From: Methanothermobacter sp049720995
GTDB taxonomy: Archaea > Methanobacteriota > Methanobacteria > Methanobacteriales > Methanothermobacteraceae
Direction of reading: 5' to 3'
Assembly (NCBI RefSeq): GCF_049720995.1
Contig: NZ_JBNASF010000001.1
Location: 1 to 64,000 of the forward strand
Length of the DNA: 64,000 nt
The position numbers were made by a program, and so were the translations under genes. Below, piece by piece: positions 1-7,357 of this stretch; position 1 is the first letter of the stretch, and each line of letters starts with the position of its first letter. Under the pieces are notes generated by a model, which worked only from the letters and a program-made list of their open reading frames with translations, did not search any database and was not told the origin of the DNA.

Positions 1-88
1 CCAGGTAATAATGGTTGCATCCGGGGTTAGCTACGCTTGTGCTACTAATAGCTTCCTGTAATGGCACCAGGTAATAATGGTTGCATCC
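1..88. repeat. Direct repeat pair, 22 bp, period 66
   Basis: The same 22 bases (starting ccaggtaataatgg, ending gcatcc) stand at 1-22 and 67-88, separated by 44 unrelated bases. The first copy touches the window edge, so the repeat may be longer or the array may continue to the left. No open reading frame or RNA fold is obvious in 1-162. A TATA-like stretch at about 123-133 may serve the tRNA that follows. Confidence 0.7.
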
Positions 89-162
89 TGGGGGCTGTCA
101 TGCATCGGAGGTGTTTAACAGAAAAGTTTAAATTGGATGAAAACTGATTTTTTATAAGCTAC

Positions 163-271
<109 letters not shown>

Positions 272-297
272 TTTTTACACCACTTTTTCTGTTATGA

Positions 298-325
298 CAG
301 CATTATTAAGTCAGCATTATTAAGT
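298..325. repeat. Tandem 14-bp repeat
   Basis: The unit cagcattattaagt is repeated exactly twice, at 298-311 and 312-325, just downstream of the tRNA. It looks like a simple slippage duplication. It sits in the non-coding stretch 272-563, which otherwise holds only the 30-bp repeat pair described separately. Confidence 0.75.
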
Positions 326-363
326 CATTTACCTGACCCACTTAATTTTAATATTCCTGAGGG

Positions 364-462
364 GCGGACCTACCCTCAATCCAACCCTATCAACAGTATG
401 AATTCGGAGCCGACGTCAAGGGAATCCAGATCGCGGACCTACCCTCAATCCAACCCTATCAA
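364..462. repeat. 30-bp direct repeat pair with 39-bp spacer
   Basis: An identical 30-base segment (beginning gcggacctaccctcaatcc, ending ctatcaa) occurs at 364-393 and 433-462 with 39 unrelated bases between. Repeat and spacer lengths are like one CRISPR unit. Only two copies exist, no cas gene is near, and the sequence does not resemble the Methanothermobacter CRISPR repeat I remember. The short reading frame crossing it (239-526) is repeat-driven and not credible. The rest of 272-563 shows nothing recognisable. Confidence 0.7.
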
Positions 463-563
463 TGCAGTGCTGGGTCATGAGGTGACCCTTAAAACCTGTG
501 GAATCATTAATATAATAATTCACTGAAATATCTATACTGTGACAGATTTTAAAGAGGGTTGGA

Positions 564-1316
564 ATGCCTAGGAGATATGAGGGTATGGCCTACTGGGAGA
601 TGGTCAGCCGGCAGATGGGCCTCATTTCAAAGACCGAACAGTTAAGGCTCAGGGATTCAACTGTTTCTGTAATTGGATGTGGGGGTATAGGGGGGGCTGC
701 AGTTGAGATGCTTGCCAGAATGGGTATAGGCAGTATCAGGATAATAGACAGCGACGTATTTGATGTCTCAAACATCAACAGGCAGCTCATGAGCAGTTTC
801 AGCGCCCTTAAACTCCCCAAGGTTGAAGTTGCAGCAGAACGCATCAGAAACGTGAACCCCTTCGCCGATGTCCAGGTAGTTCATGGGCTTTTCACAGAAA
901 AAAATGCCTCAACCATAATTGATGGAAGCGACGCCGTGGTGGATGCCCTTGATAACATAACCTCAAGGGTCACGGCATCAAGAAGATGCAGCAGCCAGGG
1001 CATACCATTCATACACGGAGCCATACATGGATCCATGGGCCAGGTGAGCGTCTTCACATCCGATTCCCCACCCTATGAGGAACTTTTCAATCTGCCATCT
1101 GAGGGTCTTGAACTTACAGATGAGGTTAAGGCCAAGCTTAAAGAACTATCCTCTGAGACCCCGCCAGTCATAGGGCCCGTGGCCAATGTTACCGGGTGTT
1201 TGCAGGCAGCGGAGGTTTTTAAGCTGATAACCGGGAGGGGTGATCCAATAGTCGCGCCAAGGATGCTTAAATTTGATCTGCTCCTTGGCGAACCATTCAA
1301 AATTGTTGAATTATAA
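564..1316 (+). CDS. ThiF/MoeB/HesA-family adenylyltransferase (E1-like)
   Basis: This 250-residue protein has the E1-like nucleotide-binding fold. It carries a glycine-rich loop GCGGIGGAAVEML near residue 38, an acidic strand end RIIDSD, the NINRQ segment that follows it in this family, and DALDNITSR further on. Family members adenylate the C-terminal glycine of a ubiquitin-like sulfur carrier (MoaD, ThiS or archaeal SAMP) for sulfur transfer in molybdopterin, thiamine or tRNA thiolation. I see no paired CxxC zinc motifs, so this is a compact form. The partner is not adjacent. The start is supported by a GAGGGTTGG stretch just upstream. Which carrier it serves cannot be told from sequence. 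Confidence 0.8.
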   Translation: MPRRYEGMAYWEMVSRQMGLISKTEQLRLRDSTVSVIGCGGIGGAAVEMLARMGIGSIRIIDSDVFDVSNINRQLMSSFSALKLPKVEVAAERIRNVNPFADVQVVHGLFTEKNASTIIDGSDAVVDALDNITSRVTASRRCSSQGIPFIHGAIHGSMGQVSVFTSDSPPYEELFNLPSEGLELTDEVKAKLKELSSETPPVIGPVANVTGCLQAAEVFKLITGRGDPIVAPRMLKFDLLLGEPFKIVEL

Positions 1317-1321
1317 TGACC

Positions 1322-1357
1322 AAAAATATATAAACCAGTAGAAGGAAAGTTACTTCC
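1322..1357 (+). promoter_or_regulatory. glnA promoter with NrpR-type operator
   Basis: A TATA box (AAAAATATATAAA) lies at 1322-1334. The element GGAA-AGTTAC-TTCC lies at 1344-1357, where transcription should begin. GGAA-N6-TTCC is the operator described for the nitrogen repressor NrpR in Methanococcus. NrpR itself is encoded directly downstream of glnA, so nitrogen repression of glnA, relieved by 2-oxoglutarate, is the likely logic. Confidence 0.75.
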
Positions 1358-1393
1358 GGTGACAGTTAAGCTCATGCCACGGAGGCATAACCC

Positions 1394-2722
1394 ATGTCAG
1401 ATAAGATTGGAAAAATAATAGCTAAAATGGATGAATGCGGAGTAAAATTTGTCCGCCTTCAGTTTGTGGATATACACGGAAAACCAAAAAACATGGCAAT
1501 ACCCCTGGTAAGGCCGGACCAGATAGAGGACATAATAAAGGACGGTCTCCTCTTTGATGGCTCCTCAATTGAGGGATTCGTCGACATAAACGAAAGTGAC
1601 CTGGTCCTCAAACCAGACCCGGAAACCTTCTCAACACTCCCATGGAGGCCAGAGGAAAAGGGTGTCTGCAGATTCATCTGCGACATATACTGGCCAGATG
1701 GAAAACCATTCGAAGGAGATCCAAGGTACGTGCTCAAAAGGGCCCTTGACAAATACGCCCACCTGGGCTACGAATACAACGTGGGACCAGAACCCGAATT
1801 CTTCATCCTGGACCAGGACGAAAATGGGAACATAATACCCCACGACTGCGGTGCATACTTCGATGTGGAACCAGTGGACCAGGGTACAGACTTCAGGAGA
1901 AAACTTGTGATGGACCTGGAGGCCCTTGACTTCGATGTTGAGGTAAGCCACCACGAGGTAGCCCCTGGGCAGCATGAGATAGACTTCAAATTTGACAAAG
2001 CACTTAAAACAGCAGACGCCGTCATAACCTTCAAGCAGGCGATAAAGGCCATAGTGGACAAGATGGGTTACATGGTAACCTTCATGCCAAAACCATTCTT
2101 CGGTGAAAACGGTAGCGGTATGCACTGCCACCAGTCACTCTTCAAGGACGGTGAAAATGTATTCTACGACCCTGACACCGAGACCCAGCTATCAGAGAAG
2201 GCCATGTACTTCATAGGAGGGCTCCTCAAGCATGCCCCCGCACTATCAGCGGTATGTGCACCAACAGTGAACTCCTACAAGAGGCTGGTACCTGGTTATG
2301 AAGCCCCTGTGTACATAGCATACGGCCTCAAAAACAGGTCAACCCTTGTGAGGATCCCTGCATCCCGTGGTAAGGGAACCCGTGTGGAGCTCAGGATGCC
2401 TGACCCATCATGCAACCCGTACCTTGCATTCGCAGCAATGCTGGAAGCAGGTATGAACGGTATACAGAACAGGATTGACCCGGGCGAGCCAACTGAAATA
2501 GATGTATTCGAAAAATCCATCCCTGAACTCAGGGAAATGGGAATCGAAACCCTCCCCTCAAGTCTCTGGGAGGCATACCATGCCCTTGAGGAGGACGATG
2601 TCATCAAGGGCGCCCTAGGGGACCATGTCTATGAGAAGTTCATGGAGATAAAGCACAAGGAATGGGACGACTACCGGGTGAGGGTCTTCAAGTACGAACT
2701 TGAAAGATACCTTGACATCTAA
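1394..2722 (+). CDS. glnA: Glutamine synthetase type I
   Basis: The 442-residue product matches type I glutamine synthetase along its length. The beta-grasp N-terminus includes DGSSIEGF, and the catalytic segments include GPEPEFFIL, GENGSGMHCHQSL, KRLVPGYEAPVYIA and RVELRMPDPSCNPYLAF. It makes glutamine from glutamate, ammonia and ATP in the cytoplasm and is the main entry of ammonia into biosynthesis. A GGAGG ribosome site lies 8 bases before the ATG. A long leader separates the promoter from the start. A T-rich run at 2729-2734 just after the stop probably ends transcription, although nrpR follows in the same direction. Confidence 0.97.
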   Translation: MSDKIGKIIAKMDECGVKFVRLQFVDIHGKPKNMAIPLVRPDQIEDIIKDGLLFDGSSIEGFVDINESDLVLKPDPETFSTLPWRPEEKGVCRFICDIYWPDGKPFEGDPRYVLKRALDKYAHLGYEYNVGPEPEFFILDQDENGNIIPHDCGAYFDVEPVDQGTDFRRKLVMDLEALDFDVEVSHHEVAPGQHEIDFKFDKALKTADAVITFKQAIKAIVDKMGYMVTFMPKPFFGENGSGMHCHQSLFKDGENVFYDPDTETQLSEKAMYFIGGLLKHAPALSAVCAPTVNSYKRLVPGYEAPVYIAYGLKNRSTLVRIPASRGKGTRVELRMPDPSCNPYLAFAAMLEAGMNGIQNRIDPGEPTEIDVFEKSIPELREMGIETLPSSLWEAYHALEEDDVIKGALGDHVYEKFMEIKHKEWDDYRVRVFKYELERYLDI

Positions 2723-2726
2723 CCCC

Positions 2727-2740
2727 CATTTTTTATTAAA
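2727..2740 (+). terminator. T-rich terminator after glnA
   Basis: A C-run followed by six T and ATT lies directly behind the glnA stop codon. Oligo-T stretches without a stem are the usual archaeal termination signal. Partial read-through into nrpR is possible because the next gene starts about 45 bases further on. Confidence 0.45.
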
Positions 2741-2783
2741 CTTTAAATAACCCTCCTCCCTATTTTTTATATGGTGTTTGCTG

Positions 2784-4466
2784 ATGGCTGAAGAGACCAA
2801 CCAGAAGATGATGGAGATTTTAAGGATCCTTGCAGAGCACGACGACGTCCTTGGAGCAAAGATAATAGCATCAGAACTTAAAAAGAAGGGTTACGATCTT
2901 GGAGAACGTGCCGTCAGATACCACATGCGCATACTTGATGAAAAGGGTCTTACAGAAAGGGTTGGTTACGCCGGAAGGAGGATAACAGAAAAGGGGCTGC
3001 AGGAGATAAACCGCGGCCTCGTCTACGACCAGGTGGACTTCATATTCTCAAAGTTCGAAAGTATGATCTACCGTACAAGCTTCAATCCTGATACCCTTGA
3101 GGGGAAGGTGGTTGTAAACACATCAAGGATATCCCCTGAATCCATGGAAACACTGAAATATGTCATGAAAAACGGTTTCTGTTTGAGCCCCCGTGTCCGC
3201 CTGGAAAAACATGATGGAGAGTTTGTGATAAGCACCATATGCGGAACAACTGTTGATGGGTTTCTGCTGATGAACGGGATACCAGTCATACCCCAGTTTG
3301 GGGGGCTTGTGAGATTCGAGGGGAGCAGACCCGTGAACTTCAGGGAACTCATAGCATACAAGAAAACATCAATGACCCCACTGGAGGCCTTCACCTCAGA
3401 GAACATGACCTCGGTTCTTGAAGTCATTGAAAATGGGGAGGGAACCGTACCTGCAAACCTCCGCCTTATACCTGGAACAGCGCGGGATGACGCCATGAAA
3501 CTCTTCAGAAAACTTGAGGGGGCTGATATATCAGGTGTCCTCAAGGTGGGTGAGCCAGGTGAGGATGTCCTGGGTGTCCCTGTGGCTGATGGGATGGTTG
3601 GGGTTGCCATCATAGGAGGTATAACTCCACTCTGCGCAATACAGGAGGCAGGTTACAGGGCCGATATTAAACTGGCAGAGAACCTCATTGACTTCAGAAG
3701 CCTGGAGCCCCTCGTAAAACCTGAGGAGAGGTTAATGGCATCTGCACCTGAAAGGGGTGTCAGGGTACGTTTCCTGCTTTCAAAGGCCTGGAACCTCATA
3801 AACAGGGTTGATTTCGACCACAGGGATTTTTCTGGGAGGGTAATTGCAAATATATCCCTGGTTAAAAGAGAAGATCTCGATGAAGCCCTCGAGATCATGC
3901 GTGATCTTCTTGGGAAGCGCCCTGAATTTTCAACCCTGCCCCTTATAGGAATCACAGATGAGGGTGGAATGGCCGGAATTGCAACTGTCTGCAGCCTCAC
4001 CCTGGACGGGATACTCATAAAGAATGGTATCATGTCCACCCCAAAGTATGGTGGCCTCCTTGAGGTTGGAGTCAGGGACCCCCGCTTTGTCGAACTAACA
4101 GCCTACAGCGGCTCATCCCTGGACCCCCATGAGATATACGTTTCAAAGAATATGACTGCAGTTCTTGAAGCCCTTGATGGTCCAGGCAGGGTACTTGCAA
4201 GTCTCCGTGAGGTGCCCTACCTTGCAAGGGATCATGCCACAGAACTCATTGAAGATCTATCAGAAGCAGGGTTCAGCATACTGAAAATCGGCAAACCCAG
4301 TGAGATAGTCTATAACGCCCGCGTAGAGAAGTACCATGCAGGGATAGTGACCCCTGGAGGCCTGAACCCCCTTGCAGCTGTCCGTGAGGCAGGTATCGAT
4401 ATAAGGATGAAGGCCGTTGAGGGGCTCATGGAGCTTAAGGAATTCAGGTACATTGACGAGATATAA
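2784..4466 (+). CDS. nrpR: NrpR, global nitrogen repressor
   Basis: This protein has an N-terminal winged helix (about residues 5-70, ending RVGYAGRRITEKG). Two homologous effector domains (NROR) follow, recognisable by repeated segments such as ICGTTVDGFLLMNGIP with VCSLTLDGILIKNGI, and FGGLVRFEGSRP with YGGLLEVGVRDP. This is the single-chain, two-domain architecture known from Methanothermobacter. NrpR binds GGAA-N6-TTCC operators and is released by 2-oxoglutarate. Such an operator precedes glnA immediately upstream. I chose the ATG at 2784 (MAEETN) behind GGTG, rather than the UUG six bases earlier. No NrpR operator is visible before nrpR itself. Confidence 0.93.
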   Translation: MAEETNQKMMEILRILAEHDDVLGAKIIASELKKKGYDLGERAVRYHMRILDEKGLTERVGYAGRRITEKGLQEINRGLVYDQVDFIFSKFESMIYRTSFNPDTLEGKVVVNTSRISPESMETLKYVMKNGFCLSPRVRLEKHDGEFVISTICGTTVDGFLLMNGIPVIPQFGGLVRFEGSRPVNFRELIAYKKTSMTPLEAFTSENMTSVLEVIENGEGTVPANLRLIPGTARDDAMKLFRKLEGADISGVLKVGEPGEDVLGVPVADGMVGVAIIGGITPLCAIQEAGYRADIKLAENLIDFRSLEPLVKPEERLMASAPERGVRVRFLLSKAWNLINRVDFDHRDFSGRVIANISLVKREDLDEALEIMRDLLGKRPEFSTLPLIGITDEGGMAGIATVCSLTLDGILIKNGIMSTPKYGGLLEVGVRDPRFVELTAYSGSSLDPHEIYVSKNMTAVLEALDGPGRVLASLREVPYLARDHATELIEDLSEAGFSILKIGKPSEIVYNARVEKYHAGIVTPGGLNPLAAVREAGIDIRMKAVEGLMELKEFRYIDEI

Positions 4467-4573
4467 ACCCAGTTTAAAAAATCATGACCCCCCCAGAGCT
4501 TAGTATACGAAAAGGTGTAAAACTTATTTTTATAACGATCATAAATTATATAATCAGAGACAAGGTGATTTAT

Positions 4574-4849
4574 TTGAAAAAGGAAAACAGAATCGCGACC
4601 TGCGATGAACTCTGCAGGTACATAAGGGAAGAGGTTAAACCAGGAGATACTGTGAGGCTATCCCTCGGTCGCGTATACATCCCTGGAAAGGTTGTCACCA
4701 ACAACGCGGGTGTAATACAGATAAAGATAGACAGCGACCTCATAAAGGGCCTTACAACAATTGACGTTGAGAAGCTGAAGGAATACCTCATCGAACTGGA
4801 GCACGAATGTGAGGGTGGGGTATGCGTAATTGAGGCTGTTGATGAATGA
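4574..4849 (+). CDS. Conserved small methanogen protein (DUF2097-like)
   Basis: The product is about 91 residues. The reading frame extends further upstream, but an AGGTGAT ribosome site at 4563-4569 points to the TTG at 4574 (MKKENRIATCDEL). The protein is soluble and mixed in charge, with a small beta-rich middle (GDTVRLSLGRVYIPGKVV) and a C-terminal acidic helix with two cysteines (ECEGGVCVIE). Length and composition fit the uncharacterised family DUF2097, which is my recollection, not a search result. TATA-like stretches precede it at 4523-4535 and 4543-4555. The next small gene starts nine bases after its stop, so the two are probably co-transcribed. Confidence 0.7.
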   Translation: MKKENRIATCDELCRYIREEVKPGDTVRLSLGRVYIPGKVVTNNAGVIQIKIDSDLIKGLTTIDVEKLKEYLIELEHECEGGVCVIEAVDE

Positions 4850-4858
4850 GGTGATTGG

Positions 4859-4951
4859 ATGTTGGCTGTGGTTGAAATAGTTTCACTAATAGTGGCCGGA
4901 TTTATAATTGTGAGTCTGATGGCCCATCTACTCAACAGAAAACCTGCATGA
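4859..4951 (+). CDS. 30-residue single-span membrane protein
   Basis: A very short gene starts with ATG at 4859 behind a near-perfect ribosome site GAGGTGAT (4848-4855) that overlaps the stop of the previous gene. The product opens MLAVVEIVSLIVAG and runs hydrophobically to SLMAHLLNRKPA. That is one transmembrane helix with a short positively charged tail, which would place the C-terminus inside. The ribosome site, spacing and hydrophobic pattern make it a convincing real gene despite its size. Function is unknown. It may anchor or modulate a membrane complex. Being translationally linked to the preceding small protein suggests a shared task. Confidence 0.7.
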   Translation: MLAVVEIVSLIVAGFIIVSLMAHLLNRKPA

Positions 4952-5230
4952 GGTCTCCTTTTTAATTTTTGTTCTGTTTTAATGGTGGAACTGTATTACT
5001 CCATGAGTTCATCCTCAATGACGCTTTTTAATTTTTATTCTGGTCTCATGGTAAATGTTCCATGACCCTCCTGTCCTTCCATCCTAATCACAAGTATTGT
5101 GACTGATTATGTACCAGGTACATAAAGGAACAGTAACCAGATCAAAAATAGGACACTGAAATATTACCCAGTACCCATAAAACAGAACTCAATCAAAGGT
5201 TTTTAAAATAAATAGAAATGGAGGGCCTGA
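4952..5230. other. Convergent gap with repeated T-tracts
   Basis: This region lies between the 3' ends of a plus-strand and a minus-strand gene. The segment ctttttaatttttgttctg at 4958-4976 recurs with one change at 5024-5042 (period 66). Both copies are T-rich and would act as plus-strand terminators. A perfect 17-bp palindrome follows at 5108-5124 and is listed separately. No credible coding sequence is seen. Confidence 0.6.
5108..5124. promoter_or_regulatory. Perfect inverted repeat TATGTACC-A-GGTACATA
   Basis: The two 8-base arms are exact reverse complements around a single A. The site lies in a gap between converging genes, where no promoter is expected. It may be an operator-like site for an unannotated transcript, or part of an RNA 3' end. 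Confidence 0.4.
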
Positions 5231-6529
5231 CTACTTTGAGGCCCTGTATTCCCTCACCTTTTCAAGGAGTCTCTCCAGGATCTCCCTGTCTGAGAGGAGG
5301 TCTGAGTCAACAACCTTCTTCATCCTTATGGGGACACCCTCCATACGGTAGGCTGTTCCCTCTGCCTCCATACCCACGATGGCAGGTGGAATTATGATGT
5401 CAGCCATCTCGGTTGTGGGGGTCCTGTGGGGCTCTATTGCAATGACAGGTATTTCAGCCATCCTCTCGAGGGCCCTCTGTGGGAAGTGGGCACCAGGGTC
5501 AGAGGCTATGACCATCATTGCATCGGCCTCCTTATTCTGGAGAAGGTCGTTTGCCCCGGTCTCACCAGGGTTGTACCTGGGCTCTCCACCTGAAAAGTCA
5601 ACACAGTATGGGTATCCGCTTTCCCAGGTGCAGACCTGGTTGAAACCTGTAACGTTGTAGTGTCCCCTCATGGGTATGAGGGTCCATTTGGCATAGTCAT
5701 TGAGGTCCTCGACCAGCATAATAGCTGTGTCAATGTTCCTGTGCTTACCACGGCTGTGGGTTATACCCATACCGAAGAAGAGTATACCGAACTGTGCGTT
5801 TTTGAGTACCTCCACAGCCTCTTCGATCTGCTCCCTGGGTACACCTGCAACCTCATCGTAGAGTATCTCATGTCCAAGGAGGCATGCCCTCATTGCATCG
5901 AGGAGTTCGTAGTCATGGTCAAAGTCAAGCTGAAGGTGTATGTCTGCAAGCTTTGCACTGTCGGTTTTCCTTGGGTCAACCACTATTAGGGTTCTGTCTG
6001 ATCTTCCCCTTTCCCTGAAGAATCCACGGGCAAAAACGTTCCTTGACATGTGTCTCGGGTGGGCGTGCATCGGGTTGCATCCCCAGTAGACCACGACATC
6101 TGCCCTGTTTTTCACCTCACCGAAGGTACATATGGGGTAGCCCACGTCCTGGAGTGCAAGCACTGAGGGTCCGTGACAGACTGATGCTGTGTTGTCTATT
6201 ACCGCACCTGCCTCCTCTGCAAGTTCAACTCCGACGGCCTGTGCTTCACACTCTGTACAGCTCCATCCGTACATTAGGGGCCTCTTTGATTCTGCAAGAA
6301 TCTTTGCAGCCTTGTCTATGGCCTCATCGTAGCTTACCTCGACGAATTCGCCATTCTTCCTTATGAGTGGTTTTGTGTACCTCACTGCACCCTCTGCATG
6401 CACGAACTTGCTGTGACCTATCCTGCATGCGTTGATGGTCCCAACAATCTCGTTGTCCTCAACCTTACATATGATGTCGTCACAGAGGGTTCCGCAGAAG
6501 GGGCAGACCACATTTTTCACGTATTCCAT
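5231..6529 (-). CDS. fwdB: Tungsten formylmethanofuran dehydrogenase subunit B
   Basis: FwdB is the molybdopterin/tungsten subunit that reduces CO2 to formate, which then passes to methanofuran, the first step of methanogenesis. The start at 6529 (MEYVKNVVCPFCG), behind GGAGGTAATT, gives 432 residues. It places the metal-ligand cysteine of TASVCHGPS at residue 118, the position published for FwdB. An N-terminal CxxCx(n)C set (CPFCGTLC) binds a [4Fe-4S] cluster. Cysteine rather than selenocysteine is used. It is the last gene of the operon and partners FwdD, which supplies the C-terminal dinucleotide-binding domain missing here. Confidence 0.96.
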   Translation of the reverse strand: MEYVKNVVCPFCGTLCDDIICKVEDNEIVGTINACRIGHSKFVHAEGAVRYTKPLIRKNGEFVEVSYDEAIDKAAKILAESKRPLMYGWSCTECEAQAVGVELAEEAGAVIDNTASVCHGPSVLALQDVGYPICTFGEVKNRADVVVYWGCNPMHAHPRHMSRNVFARGFFRERGRSDRTLIVVDPRKTDSAKLADIHLQLDFDHDYELLDAMRACLLGHEILYDEVAGVPREQIEEAVEVLKNAQFGILFFGMGITHSRGKHRNIDTAIMLVEDLNDYAKWTLIPMRGHYNVTGFNQVCTWESGYPYCVDFSGGEPRYNPGETGANDLLQNKEADAMMVIASDPGAHFPQRALERMAEIPVIAIEPHRTPTTEMADIIIPPAIVGMEAEGTAYRMEGVPIRMKKVVDSDLLSDREILERLLEKVREYRASK

Positions 6530-6544
6530 GATAATTACCTCCAA

Positions 6545-7357
6545 TTAGGGTTCTATGTGGCCGTTGCATCCGACAGCCGCATAGACTATACCCTTAGCTC
6601 CCTTAATTGCGTGATCTCCTTCAAACTTGTAGAATGCTCCAGGGAAGGTTTCCCCGTTAACCTCTATGTCCTTTTCAACACCAAGGTACTTGAATCCTGG
6701 AAGGAATTCCTGTATCATTCCCTTTACGATTATTGTTCCGCCGGCCATTTCGCCGCCTACCCTTGCAACGGCGTTGCCCTCAATGATTATGAGGCCGTTG
6801 TTCATGTGTATTCCGGGCATTATGTTGACGTCACCCTTGATGATGATCTTGCCGCCGTTCATGTACTCTCCGATCTCGTTTCCGGCGTTTCCATGGACGG
6901 TGATGACACCGCCACTCATACCTCTCCAGTCCCCACGGTAGGATGATCCGACGTAGTCAGCTGCGTCTCCAAGGATTTCGAGTTCTCCTCCCCTCATGTC
7001 CTGTCCGGCCCATGATGCTGCGTTGCCTTCCACTGTGATCTTACCGCCCTTCATGCCGGCTCCGACGTACATGTTCACGTTGCCCTTCACCAGGATTTCC
7101 CCGGCTGTCATCTCCTGACCTATTCTCTTGGTGTTGTATACATCGCCGTCGATGATAATTTTGATATCTGCTGCAGAGTCTGCTGGTTCTCCGCTGACCT
7201 CAAAGAAGTCTCCAAGTTTAACGACCTCGTTACCGTACATTATCTGGATGTTTTTGATCTCATCTATTGATTTTCCTGCGAATACATCGGGTTTGATGTT
7301 TGGTGCCTCCAGTGGCACTTCGGGCTGTTCCTTTGGAGTTAATATTATTTCACTCAT
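6545..7357 (-). CDS. fwdC: Formylmethanofuran dehydrogenase subunit C
   Basis: The 270-residue protein is built of regularly spaced glycine repeats (for example GNAASWAGQDMRGGELEI and GMSGGVITVHGNAG). They form the right-handed beta-helix also found at the C-terminus of glutamate synthase. In the Fwd complex this subunit is structural and bridges FwdA and FwdB. Its start overlaps the fwdA stop by four bases (ATGA), so translation is coupled. A GGGGTGATG site precedes the start. Confidence 0.95.
   Translation of the reverse strand: MSEIILTPKEQPEVPLEAPNIKPDVFAGKSIDEIKNIQIMYGNEVVKLGDFFEVSGEPADSAADIKIIIDGDVYNTKRIGQEMTAGEILVKGNVNMYVGAGMKGGKITVEGNAASWAGQDMRGGELEILGDAADYVGSSYRGDWRGMSGGVITVHGNAGNEIGEYMNGGKIIIKGDVNIMPGIHMNNGLIIIEGNAVARVGGEMAGGTIIVKGMIQEFLPGFKYLGVEKDIEVNGETFPGAFYKFEGDHAIKGAKGIVYAAVGCNGHIEP

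Noticed and set aside
6398..6946. 182-codon open frame antisense to fwdB and fwdC
   Set aside because: It is a shadow of strongly biased codon use in the real genes on the other strand.
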